A DNA stretch of 64,000 nt from Micromonospora okii (GTDB lineage: Bacteria; Actinomycetota; Actinomycetes; Mycobacteriales; Micromonosporaceae), in NCBI RefSeq assembly GCF_020884795.1, contig NZ_BBZF01000025.1, forward strand, positions 1 to 64,000. Reading direction: 5' to 3'. Each line of letters begins with the position of its first letter. The stretch's first letter is position 1. A program made the position numbers and the translations under genes. Positions 54,601-61,200 of this stretch are shown piece by piece. The notes under the pieces are model-generated. The model saw nothing but the letters and a program-made list of their open reading frames with translations. It was not told the origin of the DNA and made no database searches.

Positions 54601-55020
54601 CAGCGCCACGTCTGGGAGCGGTTGCCGAAGTACATGGTGCCCGGGGCGGTGGTGGTGATGGACGCCCTGCCGCTGACCGCCACCGGCAAGGTCGACCGTG
54701 CCGCTCTGCCCTCCGTCACCGAAGCCCATCTGGGCGGCGGAGCCGGATATACGCCGCCCCGGACGGAGCTCGAACAGGCCATCGTGGCGATCTGGTGCCG
54801 GGTGCTGCGGTTGAACCGTGTCGGTGTCCACCAGAGCTTCTTCGACCTCGGGGGCGAGTCGTTGCGGGCCATGCAGGTGGTGGTGGCCACGAACAACGTC
54901 TTCGGGACCACCCTGTCGGTGCGCCGGCTGTTCGACCGGCCGACGGTGAGCGAGTTCGCCGAGGAGGTGGCCACGGCGCTGGCCGGCACCATGGGGCCAG
55001 CCGACCGGGACGACCGTTGA
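48649..55020 (+). CDS. Two-module NRPS: C*-A-PCP-C-A-PCP
   Basis: The protein has 2123 residues, with start ATG 48649 after a weak GAGAAG; later in-frame ATGs exist. The domain order is: degenerate condensation domain (about 25-430), where HHxxxDG is HAAIADR (148-154) and the catalytic His is Ala149; A1 (about 460-975; A3 at 601, code Asp at 647, A10 Lys945); PCP1 with Ser1001 in GGDSIRS; intact C2 with HHEIIDG at 1203-1209; A2 (about 1525-2025; code Asp at 1716, A10 Lys2014); PCP2 with Ser2071 in GGESLRA. Hand-read codes are DFTKVGEVGK for A1 (Asn/Asp-like) and DSALIAEVWK for A2 (no match I know). There is no epimerase or thioesterase. NRPS 2 follows 2 bp later. Confidence 0.9.
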   Translation: MTDPRMVNRGQILYPMTTDATSGSYEASPLQQRLWTLAAVDDPVPVVQSRIRLPEEIDAGRLRSAARQVVDRHEALRTVLAGVPDGGAAQVVRPTGSAMTTAAVDGAGGEDGILAEERTAVDPVAGPGFRILLLTGGTEGPELVLTAHAAIADRLSLRIVARELAALCAGDPLDDATPPLQYADYAAWHRDLLTSPDTAADRAAWARHLAEITSAAGAGRRLRGDGDPAEGDSTARVGPVTTGVLDVLAAERGLPVERLIAALFALVCARFTGGPAVVDLVEAGRGHEALRSAVGSFARGLPALLRLDADAMLVDVVDDFDSTVSDLVDRLDHLDPAATAVSAADLWFGFEYLDLREPCGSDWRIVAESTPRHAPVDLVCRRRDDVLELSLRHTGRALSSSAAAAMLAGVGAALAEAAQRRLDGTAATVELLDAAERGRILALGRGAEVPGPGRTLHDLIAEVAQTVPRNVAVSDTAGELSYAELQARADQLAHHLRARGVTTGDRVVVRLPRTVDLLVAVLGTLRAGAAFVPVDPMFPDARLAHILQDAGAVMVLCDRPLPDVPNDRTLLLADRAAEIAAPPAPPPDVVVGPADPAYVLYTSGTTGVPQGVVVPHLAAVNYLRWAVDAYDLRAGSGVLMHSSIGFDFGLTTLLAPLLAGQRVLMVADGTGVTGIAEALRSTRDATLVKLTPTHLEVVGQLLTPAELRRAVRTLVVGGEALDARVLSAFREAGVPTYNEYGPTETVVGSTVHRVPDDAPTVGPVPIGRPVANTQVYLTEPGGTLVPFGAVGEICIGGDSVSDGYLNRPELTARRFVAHPESDPPARMYRTGDLGRWSAAGELEYLGRIDRQIKIQGVRVEPAEIEAVLRDCPAVSRAAVVLRHDEPSGSSPLAAVDLLVAYVVPAPGAAPRPDTLVRFCRERLPEQLVPKCFVTLAELPQTPNGKLDHAALPRPDLSARPGVDFVAPRTEAEEILAGAIAGVLNLDAVGIDDNYFSLGGDSIRSVMVTSRAQARGVPVTVADLHTHLTVRACAARLGRPDSGVSSPATKAFDLLPPAERDRVPDDVEDVFPLNLLQEGMIFHRDFAAKSAVYHAIASIRLRAPFHHGAMRTAVDQLVARHPMLRTSFDMTTFSQPMQLVHVDFESPLYLRDLRALPPERREQSVLECVEQEKARGFELHEYPLIRFIVQRLTDDEWQFTYGFHHEIIDGWSEAVMITELFSHYFSIVFDEPVTVKPPTSTMRDAVALELEALRDSANYEFWARYLAGATVMRLPRFGQGPAADKGARDIRRIEVPMSVELSDRLKRLAVVEAVPLKNVLLAAHLVVMSTYGGEADTLTYTVGNGRPETADGSSAIGLFVNSLALRVPTGGGTWRELIHAGLASERASLPHRRLPMAELKRHQGSEPLAETLFFFTDYHVFGVLDRWTDRGVSHVATELYGESTFPFCAIFRLNRETGHLEIRLEYDGLQFTGALMDGLRDCYAQALRVMTEDPDSRYDGRSFAPREEQARIVDGDASGGAPDHRRLHDLVWEQVVQRPDAVAVQLGDSFVTYRELGGQARRLSRRLRARGVGAERVVGVLLPRSELQLVAILAAVHAGGAYLPLDPELPDDRLAAVVANAGCTLVLTDGALAARVPSGVEVLSLDQPVDEPPPAAPPAAGAAPANAAYLIYTSGSSGEPKGVVVEHRQAVASTLARHRRYPQPVDRFLLLSPIFFDSSVAGVYWTLSQGGTLLLPAEGLQREPAALLDLIARDQPTHTLAIPALLTLLLDQAAPGQLASLRTVISAGEACPEGLVRAVARQLPGSTLHNEYGPTEATVWATAWSAPSTRCGTDADPPQVPIGRPVPGCQVLPLNHAGHLTPVGVTGELHIGGHGIARGYLGRPGATAAAFRPDRHAGRPGARCYATGDLGRLLPDGDLDFQGRADQQVKIQGFRVELGAVETVLDAHPAIRRSIAVATGQAAEERMLVAYVVPWGGEELTAAQVQRHVWERLPKYMVPGAVVVMDALPLTATGKVDRAALPSVTEAHLGGGAGYTPPRTELEQAIVAIWCRVLRLNRVGVHQSFFDLGGESLRAMQVVVATNNVFGTTLSVRRLFDRPTVSEFAEEVATALAGTMGPADRDDR

Positions 55021-55022
55021 CG

Positions 55023-58000
55023 ATGCCGGTCTCCGCCGCCCTCACCCCGGGCCAGCTCGGCCTGTGGTTCGTGCACGCGGTAGCGCCGCGCGCGGCGGTG
55101 TTCAACACGTGCACGGCGATCGACCTGCACGGTCCGCTTCAACCGGCGGCCCTGCGGGCCGCGGTGCGCGAGGTCGGTCGCCGACACGAGACGCTGCGCA
55201 CGGTGTTCGGCGAGGAGTCGGGCGAGCCGCGTCAGTGGGTCGTCGACGACCCGGCCGAGCTACGGCTGGTGGACATGACCCACGTGACGGACCCGGTACG
55301 TGAGGCGGAGGTCGAGCGCCTTCTCGCGGCGCTCGCCGCGACGCCGTTCGACCTGACCGCCGCACCGCCGGTGCGATGGCTGCTGCTGCGCCTCGCCCCC
55401 CAGCGGCACTTGCTGGTCCTCGACGCCCACCACATCGTCTGCGACCACCACTCGCTCGGGGTGATCTGCGGTGAACTCGGCGAGGCGTACGCCCGGGCGC
55501 AGGCCGGACGACCCGCTGCGGCGGAAGTTCCCAAGCCGGAGCTGGCCACCCTCGCGCGGGCGTGGAACCGGGGCGACGAGCCGGCGGGCCTGCGATTCTG
55601 GGCCGAGCGGTTGGCCGGGGCGCCGCACCGTACCGACGTGTTCGCGGGGCAGCCGGTCACCGTGGGACCGCAGCCGCCGCTGCACGTTCGGCAGCGCTAC
55701 GGTCCGGAGGAGCTCGCTCGACTCGCACCGCTGTGCGGCGCCGAGCGGGCGACGCCCTTCATGGCCCTCCTGGCCCTGGTCGCGGGCCTGGTCGCCCGCT
55801 ACACCGGGCAGGGCGACGTGGTGCTCGGCGCACCGGTCTCGTTGCGCGGCGACCCGGCGTACGCGGACTCGGTGGGCCTGCTCGTCAACCTGGTGCCGCT
55901 GCGACTGCGGATCGACGGCACCGCGTCGCTGCGCTCCGCGCTGCGCGTTGCCCGCTCGGCCCTGCTGGACGCGCTCGAGCACCCGGCGGTTCCGTTGCAC
56001 CGCGTGGTCGACGTGGCCGGCACCGTACGAGCGCCGGGGACGACCACCCCGCTGGTCCAGGTGGTTGTCACGTACCAGCGGGAGGTGGCACCCGTCCTGG
56101 TCGGAGCGCGGGCCGTCTCCCGTCCGGTCACGCCCGGCGCCGCCAAGTACCAGTTGTCGATCACCGCGACCGAGACCGCGTCGGGCTTGGACCTCCTGCT
56201 GGAGAGCGACCGGCGGTGGTGCACCGTCGAGGACCTGGCCACGTTCGGCCGCTACCTGACCGCCCTGCTGCACGCCGGCTCGGCGGACCCGGACGCCGTG
56301 CTGAACGCCGTCGACGTGCGCGACGACGGAGAGCGGCAGCGGGCCCGGCGTCGGGCCTCGGGGGCCTCGGTGCCACGTCCCGTGCCGCAGGCTCTGCACG
56401 CCCTCGTCCTCGACACCGCCGTTGACCGACCGGACGCGGTGGCGGTGAGCGCTCGGGACGGGCAGGGAGACCCGGTGCATCTCAGCTACGGCGCCCTGCG
56501 ACGCGCGGCGCTGCGACTGGCCGCCGATCTGAGTGATCGACTAGCCGGGCCGGAGCCGGTGGTCGCGGTGCTTCAGCGGCGCGGGGTCGGCCTGCCGGTG
56601 TCCTATCTCGCGGTCCTCGTCGCCGGTGGTGTCGTCCTGCCGCTGGAGCCCGACGACCCGGACGCCCGCCTGGCCGAGCTGGTTGCCGACAGCGGCGCAA
56701 CCCTCGTGTTGACCGACAGCCGACAGCTCGACCGCGCCCGGCGGCTGGCACCCGTGGCGTTGGCGGTCGAGGAGGTCCTGGTCGCGGACCGTTGGCCGCG
56801 CGACGTGGTGCTCGGACCACGGCCCGGGCACCCCGAACAGGCCGCCTATCTGCTGTACACCTCCGGATCGACGGGGCGGCCGAAGGGGGTCCTGGTACCG
56901 CACCGCGGAATCACCAACCGGGTGTTGTGGGGGCGCGAGCAGCTGCCCGACGGCTACGGCGAGCGGACCCTGGTCAAGACACCGATCGCGTTCGATGTGT
57001 CGATGGCGGAACTCTTCGCGCCGCTGGCGGCCGGTGGCTGCGCGGTGCTGGCCGCGGTCGGAGGTGAGCGCGACCCGCAGTACCTCGCGGAGGTGGTCAC
57101 GCACGAGCAGGTCACGGGTGTGCACTTCGTGCCCTCGATGCTCGCGCCGTTCCTGGCCGAGGTGGTCGCGCGGGGCCGGGGTGCCGGCACGCTGCGGGTG
57201 CTGACCTGCAGTGGCGAGGCGTTGCTGGACGGGCTGGCCTGTCGGACGCTGGATTTGTTCGACGTCGACCTGTACAACCTCTACGGACCCACCGAGGCAT
57301 CGGTGGAGGTGACTGCCTGGCACGCCGACCGTCGGTCGGCGGCCGCCGTCTCGATCGGCCGTCCCATCGCGAACGTCGAGTGCCACCTGCTCGACGACCG
57401 GCTGCGCCCGGTGCCGGACCCGGTGGCCGGCGAGCTGCACCTGGGCGGGCACTGCCTCGCCCGCGGCTACGCGGGCCGGCCGGCCATGACCGCAACCGCC
57501 TTTCTGCCGTGGCATGACGGCGCGCGGGTCTACCGCACCGGCGACCACGGTCGATGGACGGCGCGTGACGAGATCCGGCTGCTGGGCCGCCGCGACGACC
57601 AGGTCAAGCTGCTCGGTCGTCGGGTGGAGCCGGGTGAGGTCCGGCAAGCGCTGTGCGCGCACGGTGACGTCGTCGACGCTGCCGTCCTCGTGCTCGGTGG
57701 CCGGCTGGTCGGCTTCGTTGCGTACCGGCCCGACGCGTCCGGCCCGCCGTCAGGCGAGGCGCTGCGCGAGGCCCTGCGGTCCCGGCTGCCCGGATATCTG
57801 GTCCCCGCGGCGGTCCAGGTGTTGCCCCAGCTACCGGTAACCAGAAGTGGCAAGGTGGACCGGAACGCGCTGACCCGGCTGGCCGAGGGCACCCTGCTCA
57901 AAACCCGGACGGGTCGCCCGCCCCGCACCGACCTTGAGCGTACGCTCGCAGCGCTCTGGTGCGAGGTGCTGGACGTCAGCGACATCGGCGTGGACGACGG

Positions 58001-58265
58001 CTTCTTCGAAGCCGGCGGCAACTCCCTCGCCCTGCTGCGACTGCACCACCGTCTCGTCACCGAGGTCGCCGACGACCTCACCGTGAAGGACCTGTTCCAC
58101 CATGCGAGCGTCGCCGCGCTCGCCCGTCACCTCGCCGACCGGCCGTTCAGCGCCGCCACCACCCGGGCGCGCACGCTGGACGCGGCTGCTCGTGCCCAGC
58201 GTCGACGGTCGGCCCAGCAGGTGGCGGCCCGGCCGCAGGCGCGCGACCGCGGGGTGGCGCGATGA
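55023..58265 (+). CDS. Single-module NRPS: C-A-PCP
   Basis: The protein has 1080 residues from ATG 55023. The condensation domain (about 5-430) has HHIVCDH at 136-142, keeping the catalytic second His but with His in place of the last Gly. The A domain (about 455-940) has YTSGSTGRPKG at 612 and the code Asp at 658. The hand-read code is DVAHTSLVEK, loosely Ser-like (known Ser codes such as DVWHLSLIDK), low certainty. The PCP has Ser1001 in GGNSLAL. The basic C-terminal tail (about 50 residues, Ala/Arg/Gln-rich) may be a docking element to the PKS. It ends in ATGA, overlapping the PKS start. Confidence 0.88.
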   Translation: MPVSAALTPGQLGLWFVHAVAPRAAVFNTCTAIDLHGPLQPAALRAAVREVGRRHETLRTVFGEESGEPRQWVVDDPAELRLVDMTHVTDPVREAEVERLLAALAATPFDLTAAPPVRWLLLRLAPQRHLLVLDAHHIVCDHHSLGVICGELGEAYARAQAGRPAAAEVPKPELATLARAWNRGDEPAGLRFWAERLAGAPHRTDVFAGQPVTVGPQPPLHVRQRYGPEELARLAPLCGAERATPFMALLALVAGLVARYTGQGDVVLGAPVSLRGDPAYADSVGLLVNLVPLRLRIDGTASLRSALRVARSALLDALEHPAVPLHRVVDVAGTVRAPGTTTPLVQVVVTYQREVAPVLVGARAVSRPVTPGAAKYQLSITATETASGLDLLLESDRRWCTVEDLATFGRYLTALLHAGSADPDAVLNAVDVRDDGERQRARRRASGASVPRPVPQALHALVLDTAVDRPDAVAVSARDGQGDPVHLSYGALRRAALRLAADLSDRLAGPEPVVAVLQRRGVGLPVSYLAVLVAGGVVLPLEPDDPDARLAELVADSGATLVLTDSRQLDRARRLAPVALAVEEVLVADRWPRDVVLGPRPGHPEQAAYLLYTSGSTGRPKGVLVPHRGITNRVLWGREQLPDGYGERTLVKTPIAFDVSMAELFAPLAAGGCAVLAAVGGERDPQYLAEVVTHEQVTGVHFVPSMLAPFLAEVVARGRGAGTLRVLTCSGEALLDGLACRTLDLFDVDLYNLYGPTEASVEVTAWHADRRSAAAVSIGRPIANVECHLLDDRLRPVPDPVAGELHLGGHCLARGYAGRPAMTATAFLPWHDGARVYRTGDHGRWTARDEIRLLGRRDDQVKLLGRRVEPGEVRQALCAHGDVVDAAVLVLGGRLVGFVAYRPDASGPPSGEALREALRSRLPGYLVPAAVQVLPQLPVTRSGKVDRNALTRLAEGTLLKTRTGRPPRTDLERTLAALWCEVLDVSDIGVDDGFFEAGGNSLALLRLHHRLVTEVADDLTVKDLFHHASVAALARHLADRPFSAATTRARTLDAAARAQRRRSAQQVAARPQARDRGVAR

Positions 58266-61200
58266 GCAACCCGGCGGTCGAGCCGCCCGCCCCCGAGCGG
58301 ATCGCCATCGTCTCGATGGCCGGCAGGTTCCCCGGTGCGGCCGGCGTCGAGCAGCTGTGGGCCAACCTCCGCGACGGCGTCGACGCGGTGAACCGGTTCC
58401 GTGGAGCCGACCTTCTCCCGGCCGGCCACCGCCCCGAGCGGGTGCTGGACTCCCGGTTCGTCGGCGCGGAGGGCGTCCTCGACGACATCGCACTGTTCGC
58501 GGCCGGGTTCTTCGGTTACGCGCCGCACGAGGCGCGCATCATGGATCCACAGCACCGGATCTGCCTCGAGCTGGCCTGGGAGGCCTTCGACACCGTAGGG
58601 TACGAGCCGGCACGGCTGGATGTCCCGGTCGGTGTCTTCCTGGCCAGCGGACTGAGCACCTACCTGATCCGCAATGTGCTCACCGGCGACGCCGACCAGC
58701 AGGCGGCCGTGCAGCAGCGCGATGGCTTGCACCTGCTGCTGCACAACGACAAGGACTTCCTGCCCACCACCGTCTCCTACACGCTCGGCCTGACCGGCCC
58801 GAGCCTCGCGGTCGGCTCGGCCTGTTCGTCGTCCCTGGTCGCGGTGCATCTCGCCGTGCAGAGCCTGACCAGTTACGAGTGCGACCTCGCCCTGGCCGGC
58901 GGCGTCTACGTGCAGATCCCGCACCGGCAGGGCCACTTGCGGACCCCGGACAGCATCTACTCGGCCGTCGGGCGGTGCGCTCCCTTCGACGCGGACGCCG
59001 ACGGGACGGTCGGCGGCAGCGGCGCCGGTGTCATCCTGCTCAAGAGGCTCTCCGACGCCCTGCGCGACGGCGATCATGTGCACGCCGTGATCCTCGGGTC
59101 CGCCGTCAACAACGACGGCGGGGCGAAGGCGGGCTACACCGCGCCGAGTTTCGCCGGGCAGGCGGCGGTCATCGCCGAGGCGCAGGCGGTGGCCGGCGTG
59201 TCGCCCGACACGATCGGGTACGTCGAGGCGCACGGCACCGGCACCCCGATGGGCGATCCGATCGAGGTCGCGGCGTTGACCGAGGCGTTCCGCCTCGGCA
59301 CCGACCGACGGCAGTTCTGCGGGCTCGGCTCCGTCAAGTCGAACATCGGCCACCTGGACGCCGCCGCCGGGATCGCCGGCCTGATCAAGGCCGCTCTGGT
59401 GGCGCATCACGGGACCATCCCGGCCACCCTGCACCACCGCCGCGCCCATCCGGACCTGCGCCTCGCTGAGAGTCCGTTCTTCGTGGCGGACCGGTTGCTG
59501 CCCTGGCCGGGCACGCCGGGCCCCCGAAGGGTCGGGGTGAGCTCGTTCGGTGTCGGCGGGACCAACGCGCACCTGGTGCTCGAGCAACCGCCCGCACCGG
59601 TGGCGCGCGGTCGCTCGCTCCGCCCCGAGCAGGTGCTGACGCTCTCCGCGGAGACCGCGTCGGCACTCACCCGCGGGGCTCGGGCACTCGCCCGACGGCT
59701 ACGTGCCGACCCGACCGTTGATCTTGCGGACGTCGCGGCGACGCTGGCCGGCCGGCGGACCCTGGCGTGCCGGCAGGTGGTCGTCGCTGCCACAGTTCCG
59801 GAAGCGGTCGACCGACTCGCTCGGCTGCCCGAGCCACCGGGGCCGGTGCCGGTGCCGGAGCGTGCGGCAGCGCTCTTCTTCGCCGGCGACGGACCGGGCC
59901 ACCGGCCGCTCGCGGCCCGGCTGGACCGCGACGAACCGGTGGTGCGGCGTCACCTGCGCGCCTGCGCGGAGGCCTTCGCGGCGGCCGGGTTCGACTTCGC
60001 GGTGCCGGGCCCCGGCCGCTCGCCGGTCGGGGCGAGCAGCCTGCCGGAGGGCTTTGCGGTGGGGTACGCCCTCGCCAGCGCGTTGCAGGAGTGGGGCGTC
60101 GAGCCGGTCGTCCTGGCCGGGTACGGCTCCGGCGAGTACGTCGCGGCCACCCTGTCGGGCGTCCTGTCACTGACCGACGCCGCCCGGCTGGTGACCGCCC
60201 ACGAAGAACTCGCCACCCGGGTGCCGGCCGGTGACACCGTCACCGTGCCGCTGCCCTCGGAGGCACTGCGACCGCTGCTGCCGGCCGACGTGCACATCGC
60301 GGTCCTCGCCGCACCCGACCGGTGCGTCGTGTCGGGGCCGCAGGCAGCCGTCGCGGGCCTGCGCGAACGCCTGCGACAGCGGGGCGTGACGGTGGGGAGC
60401 GCCGTGAGCATGCCACAGTGGCACACCCCTGCGGTGCGGCCTTTCCTGGGCCCGCTCGCCGATGTGCTGCGCGGGCTGCGGCTGCGACTGCCGGAACGCT
60501 CCTTCGTCTCCACCGCCACAGGTGGGCTCGTCGGCGACGAGGTGTGCCAGCCGGAGTTCTGGTTGCGCCGGCTGTGGTTGCCGGCGCGCGTGGCCGACGC
60601 ACTCGACCGCTGTGCCGCGTACGACAACGTCGCGCTGGCCCACCTGACGCCGGACGGCCCGCAGATGCACGTCGACGGCCTCGACCGGGAACTGATCGAG
60701 GTCGCGCCATTGACCGGAACGCCCGACCCGACCGGCGAACGGTCGGCCGTGGACGAGGTCGCTACGGTATCTGCACTGCTGGCCCGCCTGTGGAAGGCGG
60801 GACAGCCGGTCGACTGGACGGCGGTCCACCGCCCGCAGGAGCCGCGGCGGGTGCCACTGCCGGCGGACCGATTGCGCCGCGAGCGGCACTGGGTGGAACC
60901 CGCCCCCGCACCGGTGGCACTGCCCGGGGTCCCGCAGCTCGCCGGCGAGCTGCGGGAAGCCCTCGCTGCCGAGCCGGACCCGCCCGCCGTCGACGACCAC
61001 CCCGGCCTCCGCAGCGACCTGAACCGCCTCTGCGCGGAACTTGCACTGTGGTACCTGGCCGGATCCGGCATCGACACCGGCTTCGGGGCTCGACACCGCG
61101 TGCCCGACCTGGTCCGCCGTCTCGCGATCATCGCCCCGTACGATCGTCTCCTCGGGTTCCTGCTGGACGTCCTGGTCGCCGACGGTTTGGCCGAGCGCGA

